Below the pieces are notes generated by a model. It saw only the letters and a list, made by a program, of their open reading frames with translations, did not search any database and was not told the origin of the DNA. Of a stretch of 64,000 bases of DNA, positions 27,329 through 36,120 are shown piece by piece (position 1 is the stretch's first letter; every line of letters begins with the position of its first letter). The translations under genes were made by a program, and so were the position numbers. The DNA is taken from assembly GCA_003650925.1 (NCBI GenBank), contig QMSP01000002.1, positions 62,001 to 126,000 on the forward strand. The letters are read 5' to 3'. The stretch comes from Thermoprotei archaeon (lineage in GTDB: Archaea; Thermoproteota; Thermoprotei; QMSL01).

Positions 27329-27908
27329 GATAGCAGCTGTATCCATAGAATACCTGATACTATCTACAGTCCTCATCACCATAGGCTTCTACGTAGCCTA
27401 TGAAGCGTACACAAGGCTAAGCTATGTGTACAGGAGAGCGACTCTTGAGGAGTACATGACGAAGATGGCGGCTAATACTGCCCTTATAAGACTCCCTATT
27501 AGGCATGAAGCATCACCAGGCGTTTGGCTCTACTGGAAAATAGCTAGGACTGAGAGAGGTTACTTCTACGTAGCCGCTTATCTGCTGGATAAAACTACCT
27601 TCGAGCTCACGCCTCTTCAAGTGGAGTTCATGGTTCCTGATGAAGGATGGAAAAGCCCTCCAATAGCTAGCCCTTCCATAAGAGTAGATGAGATGACTCT
27701 AAGTGACGCCACAGTTCACATACCTGAACTCATGACAGTTAGATTGCCCTCCTTTAGGCTATATATTGTGTACTCAAGCGAAGGAACCTTCATCATGAGA
27801 GCCCTTATTCCTGAGGGTGCTGAGGGTGAGGTACATATCATGCTCATCCTATTAGTAGAAGGTGGTGAGGTGAGGATATATGAGGAGGATATACTTACGT
27901 CATGGTAG
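27321..27908 (+). CDS. Pilin-like protein with class III signal peptide
   Basis: A 195-residue protein with a single N-terminal hydrophobic helix. The beginning RIAAVSIEYLILSTVLITIG contains AVSIEYLIL, matching the QxSxExxxL type H-domain motif of archaeal pilins apart from Ala for Gln; Glu at +5 fits subunit packing. The exterior is beta-rich with no catalytic motif. Probably a minor or pseudopilin of the system begun at 21559. It overlaps both its neighbours (8 nt and 29 nt). Confidence 0.75.
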   Translation: MNRIAAVSIEYLILSTVLITIGFYVAYEAYTRLSYVYRRATLEEYMTKMAANTALIRLPIRHEASPGVWLYWKIARTERGYFYVAAYLLDKTTFELTPLQVEFMVPDEGWKSPPIASPSIRVDEMTLSDATVHIPELMTVRLPSFRLYIVYSSEGTFIMRALIPEGAEGEVHIMLILLVEGGEVRIYEEDILTSW

Positions 27909-29496
27909 GTCAAAGGGACAGGCTGTATTGACATACGTAGCCGTAGCTGCTCTCATAGCTGTTATCACCCTTGGATATTATCTGCTAATGAGACAAACTA
28001 GGACCCTCATCACTCTTAAGAATGTAGAGGACTATGAGAAGCTCGCTGTGAGACCAGTTGATGTGGGCAAACTTCTAGTCGAGAACATAGGCTCATCTCC
28101 GGCTACTATACTAAGGATATGGATTAGGAATATCTCTGATGGCAGCGTGTCATGGTATACCCTTTCTGAAATGGCTCAGGATAAGATAGTAATATCGTGT
28201 AAGCTCAATGGCGAGGACCTCTACCCTGCATCGGATACTATCTCTCTTGGGATAGGTGATTATCTGGAGCTTGAATTCAATACAAGCAGGCTCAAACTCA
28301 ATATGACTCGGATTGCTATTGAGACTATCCTAGACTTCTATGGATGGGAGTACATAATTCCTGAAGGATACTGGAATGTGACTCAGATGCCTCCTGGACT
28401 AAGCGGAAGCATAATATCCTTGAACATGAGTGATAATGCCCTTAACATGTTTGAGATCGAGCAAGGCTGTATAAAGGCTGTGCGTGGGATACTGGACCAT
28501 ATAGGTCTACTGAGAAATAACACCTTCCTCTATAGAAAGAATGTGGACTTCAAGGTCGAAGGCTCCTTTGAGTTCGGCTTTCTAGGAATAGGCTATGATA
28601 AAACCTATGGTGGCATGGTAATAGTGTTCACTGTACGAGACTATACAGGCGGTGTTGGTCCCAGTATAGAATACGAGGATGGTGGTAAAGCTTATCTTGA
28701 TATAGGCTACAGAGTGGTTATTCGCGGATTTAAGGCTCGCTCTGAGGTATATGGGCCTGGCAATGGAATCTTCATAAACAACATCAACGTTACCAATAAA
28801 ATCGGATTGTACTTCTTCTCCTACTTTGAAGGAGAGGACTCCAAGATTAACTTGATCCAAGGACATGCTGCACGTATAGAGGTGTTTGAGCCTGATCAAG
28901 GCCTAAGTGAAGCACCCTACTCCAACTACATGGTATTTGGTGACTTCGATGGAAATGGTCTTGCTGAAATGATATTCTGCGACATCTCGCTCAGCGATAC
29001 CTCGCACCTTTCAGGCTCTGTTCTAGGCAATGACAGAATATCCTCGTACGTATCTGATGACTACTCTGAAGGGCCCTATATAATGATCCTCAAAGACTAT
29101 GGAGGAAGAAGTGTGATAAGTGGTGCTAACTACATAAGGATCTCCTTGAGAATAAAGTTCTTTGATAATGCCCTTGATGACACAGAACTCAATGAGATCT
29201 CACCAAGTGAGCCCGTACTCTGGATATCTGTATACGAAGTAGGTGAGAATGGAAATCTAACAGAAGTCTATCGACATGAGTTGACCTATCAAGAGCTTAC
29301 ACTTCTTGAGAACACTGATCCTCCTCTCTGCACATCAAAGGTTGTAGAGGCTATATTCCCAATATCTTCCAACAAGAAGTATGTCGTAGGAATAGCATTT
29401 CAAGACCCATATAACGATGTCAGTGCATTTGAATTCCAGAATGATGCTGATATACTAGTCGGCATAGAGTTCATCAACATTGAGCTCTACACATAG
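27880..29496 (+). CDS. Large pilin-like surface protein
   Basis: A 538-residue protein with one N-terminal membrane helix (about 14-37) preceded by RSKGQAVLTYVAVA, which resembles a class III leader (KG before the helix, Gln at +1) but lacks Glu at +5. The remaining 500 residues are an extracellular beta-rich region with a calcium-loop-like FGDFDGNGLAEMIF near 355. Such large end proteins could cap the pilus tip, like adhesin pilins. Last gene of the operon, with its stop 4 nt from that of the convergent eL40 gene. The tip role is an inference. Confidence 0.65.
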   Translation: MRRIYLRHGRSKGQAVLTYVAVAALIAVITLGYYLLMRQTRTLITLKNVEDYEKLAVRPVDVGKLLVENIGSSPATILRIWIRNISDGSVSWYTLSEMAQDKIVISCKLNGEDLYPASDTISLGIGDYLELEFNTSRLKLNMTRIAIETILDFYGWEYIIPEGYWNVTQMPPGLSGSIISLNMSDNALNMFEIEQGCIKAVRGILDHIGLLRNNTFLYRKNVDFKVEGSFEFGFLGIGYDKTYGGMVIVFTVRDYTGGVGPSIEYEDGGKAYLDIGYRVVIRGFKARSEVYGPGNGIFINNINVTNKIGLYFFSYFEGEDSKINLIQGHAARIEVFEPDQGLSEAPYSNYMVFGDFDGNGLAEMIFCDISLSDTSHLSGSVLGNDRISSYVSDDYSEGPYIMILKDYGGRSVISGANYIRISLRIKFFDNALDDTELNEISPSEPVLWISVYEVGENGNLTEVYRHELTYQELTLLENTDPPLCTSKVVEAIFPISSNKKYVVGIAFQDPYNDVSAFEFQNDADILVGIEFINIELYT

Positions 29497-29500
29497 AACT

Positions 29501-29656
29501 CTACTTCTTGTACCTCTTTAATCTCAAGTTCTTACTCCTACACCTTCTACACTTCTCTGCTGAAGGTGGATTTCGAGCTCCGCACTTCCTACATATCTTT
29601 ACGTTGAATACATGTTCCAGGACTATTCTTAGCTTCTCTGGATCCGTTATGGGCAT
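29501..29656 (-). CDS. rpl40e: Large ribosomal subunit protein eL40
   Basis: A 51-residue zinc-ribbon protein on the minus strand, too short for many gene finders. It begins [20 protein letters not shown] and continues with C-x2-C ... C-x2-C ([20 protein letters not shown]), ending in a basic KRYKK tail: the complete archaeal L40e. In eukaryotes the same protein is fused to ubiquitin. GGGGAG lies just upstream of the ATG, and a TATA-like run (CTATTTAAG on the minus strand, 29686-29694) about 30 nt from the start suggests a very short leader. Confidence 0.93.
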   Translation of the reverse strand: MPITDPEKLRIVLEHVFNVKICRKCGARNPPSAEKCRRCRSKNLRLKRYKK

Positions 29657-29762
29657 AGTCTCCCCACATGAAGTATTGAAGAGTGCTTAAATAGCTTACT
29701 CTCATATCAGAGCGAAACATTTAGTATTTATTAGAAGGAGTGTATTCTACGGAGCTGAGATT

Positions 29763-31823
29763 ATGTCCATTAGTAGTAAAGCGCTTAGCATAGTCTTCCT
29801 GCTTATAGTTCTGGTCACCATCATGGCCATTCCCAGCTCTGCAAAAGCCTACACCGTGGTCATAGTTACCGAAGATGCTGAAGGAAATGCCCTAGCTAAT
29901 GTCAAGGTCAAAATCTTTAAAGATGATACTCTAGTAAGGGAAGTTACTACAGATTCCAATGGGAAAGTAAGCATAAGCTTAACTGAGGGAACGTATAAGG
30001 TGAAAGCCTACTTCAAGGGTGTCCTTATATATGAGGGGACAAAGCCAGTACTAGCAGTTAACGAAACTCAACAGTGGACCTTACCGTGTTTAGTATATCG
30101 TACCAGCGTAGTCGTACGTACTCCTGATGGTGAAGCCCTTAGCGCTCGTGTCTCCATAACTGAACTTGGCATTAGTGATACTTGTGGTAAGGAAGGAAAG
30201 CTTACATTGAAGATTCCTTTGAACTATGATACTAGCTCGATCACGCTAACCTTTTCAGTATTCTGGCAAGATGTAAAGGTATTCTCAAGAAAGTACACTC
30301 TTACAACCACTAATGCTTCTACAACTATTCAAATAACAGCAAAAGTCTACGATGTAACTATCAAGATACTCGATGCCACTGGAAATGCCTTGCCGGGAGG
30401 CAAGTGGAGGATAAACAAAGTGGAGTTATCTGCCTGTGAGGTCAAAGTTAAACATCCAAATGGAACTTTCATCGAGACAGAACCTGACTCCAAAGGAGTT
30501 ATAAGGCTTGAGAATATGCCCAAGGGTACCTACGAGGTCAGAGTACTGTGGTGGGGCGTCCTTGTCAAAAGCGTTGATGTGGAGATTCTTGAGGAGGAAC
30601 AACTAATCGAAGTAAAGTCCGATGTCTATCCAGTAAAACTGTATATAACTGATGGAGCAGGCGAACCTTTAGCAAACACTAATTTCACCGTCGTATTTCC
30701 TAAGCTAGGCATAACCTTCAACGTAACTACTGACGAAAATGGCTACATAGAGCTCTTCGGTATGATAGAGGGCGAGTACTTGGTTGAGCTTACATGGAGA
30801 GGAGAGGTACTGCGCGAATCCATAAGGATAGAGAGCCCTGGACTTGTAGGGGTTAAGTTCCCTATATATGATCTATCCATGAGGCTTATAAGCAAGGGAG
30901 CAGGACATAGACCTCTTTCAAGGGCCATCATACTTCTTTATAGGAGGATAGCTGGAAGGGAGGTTATAGTCTATAAAGGTCATAGCGATATGCATGGGTT
31001 TGTCTTGGTACCTAAGCTTCCTGAAGCTATGTACCGAGCTGTAGTATTATGGCATAATGTCACTGTGGCTGATATTCCAATAGCTCTCGATACTCCACTA
31101 GACCTCAGTGTACCATGTGATGTATATAGCATGAAGCTCAGACTAGTTGACCTCAAACATAGAGCTCTTATAAGAGCTCCTATCAGGGTAAAGCTCGCTA
31201 ATGGCACTTCAATTACGCTAAGAAGTGATGCTGGAGGTATTGTATTTCTCAGCACTATACCTAAGGGAGAGTATGAGCTTGAAGTGTTATGGAGGAACTT
31301 CACCGTAGGCAAGAGAGTGTTAACACTTCCTGGCCCAGCTGGTGACCTTGAAGAAGAGATAGTCTGTAACGTATATGACCTGAGGATATTCGTCAAGGGA
31401 GCCATAGGTCAGCCCTTAAGTGAAGCCAGAGTTACACTCTATAGAGCAGGCACGATCTACAGTGAAGGACTGACCGATAATGGCATCATTGAGTTCTCTC
31501 AAATACCTGGAGGTGAGTATCTGGTCACCATAGACTACAAGGGTGTCAGCCTACGCACAACCATGGAGCTGACAGGCACAGAGCCTGACGTCAAGTGGGA
31601 AGCTCAACTTGATGTACTATTCGAGATAATGGGTATTCCACTGGGCTTGATGACGGGGATAGTTCTAATAGTAGCGATAACAGTTGCTTCAGTGGCCTCA
31701 TACATAGTCATGATGAGGGTTAGAGCTAGGAGAGTAAAGCTATTCGAGGTATCTGAAGTGCATAGAGAGGTAAGGAAAAGGAAGAAGAGAAAGTGGAGGT
31801 TTCCTAAGTTGAAGAGGAGGTGA
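29763..31823 (+). CDS. Membrane-anchored surface protein of seven Ig-like repeats
   Basis: A 686-residue protein with signal peptide (1-29, cleavage near SSAKA), about seven beta-sandwich repeats of 75-90 residues and a C-terminal membrane helix (about 622-648) followed by a strongly basic cytoplasmic tail. Each repeat has the carboxypeptidase-regulatory/CNA-B signature: a DxxGxPLxxAxVxV strand, a 'TDxNGxxxF/L' turn, a 'GxYxVxVxWxGV' strand, then a cysteine-valine-tyrosine step (CNVYDL, CDVYSM) leading to the next. It probably forms a stiff stalk at the surface. TATA-like AGTATTTATTA lies at 29723-29733. The following gene begins 6 nt downstream. Confidence 0.8.
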   Translation: MSISSKALSIVFLLIVLVTIMAIPSSAKAYTVVIVTEDAEGNALANVKVKIFKDDTLVREVTTDSNGKVSISLTEGTYKVKAYFKGVLIYEGTKPVLAVNETQQWTLPCLVYRTSVVVRTPDGEALSARVSITELGISDTCGKEGKLTLKIPLNYDTSSITLTFSVFWQDVKVFSRKYTLTTTNASTTIQITAKVYDVTIKILDATGNALPGGKWRINKVELSACEVKVKHPNGTFIETEPDSKGVIRLENMPKGTYEVRVLWWGVLVKSVDVEILEEEQLIEVKSDVYPVKLYITDGAGEPLANTNFTVVFPKLGITFNVTTDENGYIELFGMIEGEYLVELTWRGEVLRESIRIESPGLVGVKFPIYDLSMRLISKGAGHRPLSRAIILLYRRIAGREVIVYKGHSDMHGFVLVPKLPEAMYRAVVLWHNVTVADIPIALDTPLDLSVPCDVYSMKLRLVDLKHRALIRAPIRVKLANGTSITLRSDAGGIVFLSTIPKGEYELEVLWRNFTVGKRVLTLPGPAGDLEEEIVCNVYDLRIFVKGAIGQPLSEARVTLYRAGTIYSEGLTDNGIIEFSQIPGGEYLVTIDYKGVSLRTTMELTGTEPDVKWEAQLDVLFEIMGIPLGLMTGIVLIVAITVASVASYIVMMRVRARRVKLFEVSEVHREVRKRKKRKWRFPKLKRR

Positions 31824-31829
31824 CCACCT

Positions 31830-32756
31830 TTGGAGTTTAAGGAATTTGGTTGGCGCTTCACAGAGATGTTAGTTCCTAAGGAATGGGAGCTAGCAGCTGA
31901 TGGAGCTGGGGCTAAGTATGCGTACTTCAGGCTTGATGATAGCTTCAGGCCTAGGCTTGAAGTTAGATGGGATAGAGTTGAGCCAAAGAAGGCTCCATCA
32001 CCGAGAAGAAATGTAGAGAAGTTCCTATCTGACATAGAGAAGCACTTCTCTAAGAGATTGAAGAGGCAATATAAGCTGAAGAGGCTGGGTTTGAGGGAGG
32101 TAAAAATAGCTAATCATGAAGCTTGCATGTTCCATGTAAGGGATGAGAGCGGAAACGAGGTAGTAGGCGTTTCATGGTATTGCCCTGACACTAGGAGAAT
32201 GTTCATAGTACAGGGCTTTACCTTGGGCAAAGAATACAGCGCCTTTAAGAAGACCTTTGATAAAGTTCTCTCCAGCTTTGTATGCCACAAGAAGGAGCCT
32301 TGGCTCTGGAACGTTTATGGACTCAGATTTAAAACTCCAGAAGGCTATCGACTTGAAGGTCGAAATTTAAGATCTCCCTATGCAAGATTAACCTTCAGCA
32401 GAAATGATTTTTGGTTCATAGTAGCCTATCATGGAATGGCTAACATTCTATTTGAGGAGGAGTATACAAGCCTTTTAGACTGGTTTAGAAGGATGTACGT
32501 CAAGGATGCATTTAAACCCCTGGGGAGAACTGCCATTAGAACAAGCTACGACATAGCCGTTAAAGGTCATCATGGGCTTAAGATAGTGTCTGCTACAAGG
32601 TTATCACTGTTCAAAAAGCTCATAGTAGATACCTACCTATGGCTTTGTGATAGGGTGAATAGGATAATAGTGGTTAGCTTTGCGTATCCCGAGAAGATGT
32701 ATAGTGCAGTAAAGGATGAAATGAATAGTTTACTCGACAGCGTACTATGCCATTAG
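31830..32756 (+). CDS. Tandem-duplicated protein of unknown function
   Basis: A 308-residue soluble protein without signal peptide. It consists of two related halves, each with an aromatic opening (FGWRFTEMLVPKEWELAADG; WLWNVYGLRFKTPEGYRLEG), a strand describing 'YAxxxL/FTF', a central W-F-xx-Y part and an ending 'K..F.K.L.S.VCH' (SSFVCHK and DSVLCH). The half-fold recalls DUF1795/PsbP-like domains, without certainty. TTG start with GGAGGTGA (31818-31825) 4-5 nt upstream; the SD overlaps the stop of the surface-repeat gene, so translation is coupled and a linked function is likely. Confidence 0.6.
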   Translation: MEFKEFGWRFTEMLVPKEWELAADGAGAKYAYFRLDDSFRPRLEVRWDRVEPKKAPSPRRNVEKFLSDIEKHFSKRLKRQYKLKRLGLREVKIANHEACMFHVRDESGNEVVGVSWYCPDTRRMFIVQGFTLGKEYSAFKKTFDKVLSSFVCHKKEPWLWNVYGLRFKTPEGYRLEGRNLRSPYARLTFSRNDFWFIVAYHGMANILFEEEYTSLLDWFRRMYVKDAFKPLGRTAIRTSYDIAVKGHHGLKIVSATRLSLFKKLIVDTYLWLCDRVNRIIVVSFAYPEKMYSAVKDEMNSLLDSVLCH

Positions 32757-32837
32757 CACTCCTACAAGTGTGTCATGAAAACTCTTAAATCAATCTACTG
32801 TTATTTAAGGGGACAGAAGCTGTAGGGAGGCTGGAAT

Positions 32838-33242
32838 TTGAAGGTCTATACTGAAAGTTTCACCTTCAAGACTAGAGGCCCTATAGATATCATAGACATA
32901 ACTGACAAGGTAGAAGATATAGTCAGAAGGTCTGGGATAAGGAATGGAGTAGCCCACATATTTGCACCTCACGCCACAGGCATAGTAGTGTTAACCGAAC
33001 ACGAAGAGGGCCTTCTTGATGATCTCAGGGACCTTCTGGAGAAACTAGTTCCTAGTGAAGGAAGCTATAGACATCCTTCAAATCCTCATTCTCATTTAAG
33101 ATCGGTGCTGCTTCCACCTGATAAAACAGTTCCAGTCATCAATGGAAGGCTATCGCTCGGTACTTGGCAATCAATAATGTTTGTTGAAACAGACATCTAT
33201 CCAAGGACGAGAACCATAATTGTTACGGTGATTGGTGAGTAG
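32838..33242 (+). CDS. YjbQ/UPF0047 secondary thiamine-phosphate synthase-like protein
   Basis: A 134-residue member of the YjbQ (UPF0047) family, some members of which show weak thiamine-phosphate synthase activity. The signature is present: GVAHIFAPHATGIVVLTEHE early, and SHLRSVLLPPDKTVPVINGRLSLGTWQSI late with the conserved His and Glu residues. The start is TTG with GGGAGG (32825-32830) 7 nt upstream. The biological role of the family is unsettled. Confidence 0.9.
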   Translation: MKVYTESFTFKTRGPIDIIDITDKVEDIVRRSGIRNGVAHIFAPHATGIVVLTEHEEGLLDDLRDLLEKLVPSEGSYRHPSNPHSHLRSVLLPPDKTVPVINGRLSLGTWQSIMFVETDIYPRTRTIIVTVIGE

Positions 33243-33265
33243 AAATAGCCTTCACGATAAGCATC

Positions 33266-33274
33266 ATTTAAATA
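33266..33274 (+). promoter_or_regulatory. TATA box of a probably leaderless transcript
   Basis: ATTTAAATA lies 22 nt before the ATG at 33297. With the usual 25-27 nt between box centre and start site, transcription would begin at or next to the A of ATG, and there is no SD. Confidence 0.5.
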
Positions 33275-33296
33275 CTCCAGAGTAGTCTGCAAAACG

Positions 33297-33770
33297 ATGT
33301 CGAGCCAAGAAACCTTCCATGAATCACATGGGAATATCACGTGCTCCTTAAGAAGGCTCATAGATGTCAATGTATGTACTAGAGAGCTCAGGAGAAATCC
33401 AAGACTGTTAATCTACGGAAAATGCGTGGCAGAGGAATATCCAGAGATCTTCAAGCAATTTGCCAAGGACAGAGTAGCTCTTGCTGTATGTCTAGAAGCA
33501 GAGCATATGAACATGGTAGGCTTTAAGCTAGCTAGTATGGCTGCAAGATTAGACCTTAAAGAGATAGTAGTTCTAACAGTCGATGGCTCTCCCCACTGCG
33601 TACAGCTTCACATGATGGTTGAAGAAGTGAATAAATTCTTCAGTAACAGGCTTAATATCAAGCACATAGTCATAGAGGAGGGTAGAATAGTCGAGATTGA
33701 TAGCAAGTGTGTAAAGGTAGCTAGATATCTTAGTAGGATTCAGAAACTCATCTTAAGACAAAGTACGTGA
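33297..33770 (+). CDS. Conserved cysteine-containing protein, unknown
   Basis: A 157-residue soluble protein with an alpha/beta pattern (LLIYGKCVAEEYP, RVALAVCLEAEHMNMVGF, LKEIVVLTVDGSPHCVQLH) that suggests a Rossmann-like fold. Cysteines at about 16, 27, 43, 65 and 101 could bind metal or FeS, but spacing matches nothing I know. The start is supported by the leaderless promoter. Its 3' end overlaps the endonuclease III gene by 18 nt on the other strand. Function not assigned. Confidence 0.6.
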   Translation: MSSQETFHESHGNITCSLRRLIDVNVCTRELRRNPRLLIYGKCVAEEYPEIFKQFAKDRVALAVCLEAEHMNMVGFKLASMAARLDLKEIVVLTVDGSPHCVQLHMMVEEVNKFFSNRLNIKHIVIEEGRIVEIDSKCVKVARYLSRIQKLILRQST

Positions 33771-34421
33771 AGGGCAAAAATCTCTAACAGGACATTGACT
33801 ACATAGAGGAGATCTAGCTCTGCAAATATTCCTACCAAACTCGAGCAATAGTAAGTGAGCAAGGCCCAGATCGTAGTCTCCTAGCTCAGCCTCTAGACTT
33901 TTCCTTATCTGTTCATAGTCTGTTCTTGACCTAGCGTATCCAAGTCTCACTGCAATTCTGCTTATATGAGTGTCAACTGGCAATACCTTTCTCCTAGCGT
34001 AGAACACAAGGAGTATATCCGCAGTCTTAAAACCAATGCCTGGCAGTGATAGAAGCTCTCGTCTCGCTTTGTCAAATGCCCACTTCCTCACCCAATCCAG
34101 GCTTCCTCCATACCTTCTGAGTATCTCCTTTGAGACATCTATTAATCTCCTAGCCTTTATTCGTTGCATTCCTGATGGTTTGATAACTTCAGCCAAGGTA
34201 TCCTCATCCATTCTGGCAATGTATTCAGCTTTTAGGGGCACCTTATTCTTCAAATTATCAAAGGCTCTCTTGGCATTTACATCGCTTGAGTTCTGGGATA
34301 ATATAGTGCCTACGAGGAGCTCAAAGGGATCTGCACTTCTTAACCTCTTTAGCCTATCCTTGACTTCATCTCCTACATGCCCCATCATATACTCTATTAT
34401 GAGCTTCAGTGGACGCTCCAC
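33753..34421 (-). CDS. nth: Endonuclease III
   Basis: DNA glycosylase/AP lyase for oxidised pyrimidines, 222 residues. All key elements are present: HhH LLSLPGIGFKTADILL with the catalytic lysine (GFKTAD), VDTHISRIAVRLG with the catalytic aspartate, and the [4Fe-4S] loop C-x6-C-x2-C-x5-C (CRARSPLCSQCPVRDFC) at the C-terminus. The start is GTG at 34421; divergent from the radical SAM gene with a 38-nt gap. It is the intact reference for the degenerate copies at 12868 and 14454. Confidence 0.95.
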   Translation of the reverse strand: MERPLKLIIEYMMGHVGDEVKDRLKRLRSADPFELLVGTILSQNSSDVNAKRAFDNLKNKVPLKAEYIARMDEDTLAEVIKPSGMQRIKARRLIDVSKEILRRYGGSLDWVRKWAFDKARRELLSLPGIGFKTADILLVFYARRKVLPVDTHISRIAVRLGYARSRTDYEQIRKSLEAELGDYDLGLAHLLLLEFGRNICRARSPLCSQCPVRDFCPSRTLS

Positions 34422-34459
34422 AATATTATTATCCTAGCTTAGGGATAATAGAGTAGCGG

Positions 34460-35719
34460 ATGAGGTTAAAGCTCATCTTCAAGTATGACCCTACGGTAAG
34501 AAATAGCATCGCATATCTGCTGGGCTCGATCGAAGTCAACGAGAGGCTGAGAGAGTTAGATATAACCCTCTCAAGAGACCCTAAGGGCGATATTGTCCAT
34601 GAGGATGACGTCATTAATATTGTAGCATACTCTCTAACAACAATTAATCTCCTAAGATGGCTAGATGAGATAAAAGCTCTTGTGAAGCTTAAAAAGAGGT
34701 GGAGGAACATAGTTCTCATAGCTGGAGGCCCTCATCCCTCAGGTGACCCCCAAGGCGTGCTGTTTAGAATGGGCTTTGACTACGTCTTTATAGGCGAAGC
34801 TGAAAGAAGCTTATCAGAGTTTCTCATATGTTTAGCTGAAGGTAAAGACCCTTACAATATAGGAGGAATAGCCTATGTTGAGGATGGAAAAGTAGTCATA
34901 AATCCACCTGCCAAGGTTGAGAACCTAGACTCTTATCCTCCTTGTAGTGATAGATTTCACCTATATCCCCCTATAGAGATAACAAGAGGCTGTCCATGGG
35001 GATGCAAATATTGTCAAACGCCTAGGATATTTGGTTTTACCGTCAGGCACAGAAGTATTGACTACATCGTCAAATATGCCATACACTATGAGAGATGCGG
35101 TATGACCCACATAAGGTTTATATCTCCTAATGGCTTCTCCTATGGCTCTAAGGATGGCAGAACTCCTGCTCCGCACAAGATTAGAGAATTATTATTGAGG
35201 GTAAAAAGAAACACAAGGAATCTAAGAGTATATCTTGGCACCTTTCCAAGTGAAGTTAGGCCCGACTTTGTCACACGAGAGACCCTTGAAGCTGTACATG
35301 GATTAATAGCCAACAGGAGAATAGCCATAGGCGCTCAGTCAGGAAGCGAACGAGTGCTTTCCGAGATCGGAAGAGGACACACAGTGGAGGATATCTTCAG
35401 AGCCGTTGAGCTTGTTAGGGATTATGGCTACATACCATACGTAGACTTCCTCTTTGGCTTACCATGCGAAACCCCACAAGATGAGGAAATGACGGCTCAA
35501 GTTATGTTGAGGCTGGCTAGGATGGGGGCTATAATAAGGGGACATACATTCATGCCTTTGCCAGGCACGCCTTATGCAAATGCCAGACCAGGGAGGATCA
35601 GTCCTACTATAAGGAGAGCCCTCATGGAGCTGAAGAGAATGGGAAGGCTTGAGGGAGAGTGGGAGGCTCAGGAGAGATTAGCTCAGGAGATAAGCCTTCT
35701 ACTCTCATCCACAAGGTGA
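34460..35719 (+). CDS. B12-binding-like/radical SAM protein
   Basis: A 419-residue radical SAM enzyme. N-terminal Rossmann region (about 30-125) ends with AGGPHPSGDP and GFDYVFIGEAERSL, the pattern of cobalamin-binding domains lacking an obvious DxHxxG. The SAM cluster motif is C-x3-C-x2-C in RGCPWGCKYCQTPRIFG (about 178), with later GAQSGSERVL and DFLFGLPCETPQDEE elements. It looks like the archaeal MJ1487-type family (TIGRFAM-style 'B12-binding domain/radical SAM'), whose reaction is not known. The stop overlaps the convergent 35705 gene by 15 nt. Confidence 0.88.
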   Translation: MRLKLIFKYDPTVRNSIAYLLGSIEVNERLRELDITLSRDPKGDIVHEDDVINIVAYSLTTINLLRWLDEIKALVKLKKRWRNIVLIAGGPHPSGDPQGVLFRMGFDYVFIGEAERSLSEFLICLAEGKDPYNIGGIAYVEDGKVVINPPAKVENLDSYPPCSDRFHLYPPIEITRGCPWGCKYCQTPRIFGFTVRHRSIDYIVKYAIHYERCGMTHIRFISPNGFSYGSKDGRTPAPHKIRELLLRVKRNTRNLRVYLGTFPSEVRPDFVTRETLEAVHGLIANRRIAIGAQSGSERVLSEIGRGHTVEDIFRAVELVRDYGYIPYVDFLFGLPCETPQDEEMTAQVMLRLARMGAIIRGHTFMPLPGTPYANARPGRISPTIRRALMELKRMGRLEGEWEAQERLAQEISLLLSSTR

Positions 35720-36097
35720 TGTTGTCTTCTTAGTGCCCTTCACCTCGAGTCCTATATCCCCCATTACGTAGACGCGATCTCCTACACTCCAAGTCTCAAC
35801 TCTTGCAGGAGTTTTCATTTGGACCTTAACGAGGTCTATCTTGTCCTCTCCTAGGAGCTTCTCCAGCTTCTTTCTCTCATGGACACATTCATCTCCCTCA
35901 AAGCCATTGAAATCCAGCATGAACTCTCGCAATCCAACACCTCCTAGGACCATCCTCTTTCCTCTTATAGCTATAATCCTCCCCTTGTGTGGCTCATAGA
36001 GGTCTATTCTATACCCCATCCGCTCTAGTGCTTCCCTCAGTGTCTTCATGAAGTCCTCTAGTGGAATCATAAGCCTATACATGGCTATAAGGCTCAC
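35705..36097 (-). CDS. Small protein of unknown function
   Basis: A 130-residue soluble protein with helices at the N-terminus (LEDFMKTLREALERMGYRID) and strands later (GRIIAIRGKRMVLGGVGL; VYVMGDIGLEV). No motif is recognised. GTG start with GGTGAG 3 nt upstream. It stands next to the MNT/HEPN pair on the same strand (23-nt gap), so it may be co-transcribed with them, but no link in function is evident. Confidence 0.55.
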   Translation of the reverse strand: MSLIAMYRLMIPLEDFMKTLREALERMGYRIDLYEPHKGRIIAIRGKRMVLGGVGLREFMLDFNGFEGDECVHERKKLEKLLGEDKIDLVKVQMKTPARVETWSVGDRVYVMGDIGLEVKGTKKTTSPCG

Positions 36098-36120
36098 ATG
36101 CTCACCTTGTGAAATAACTC

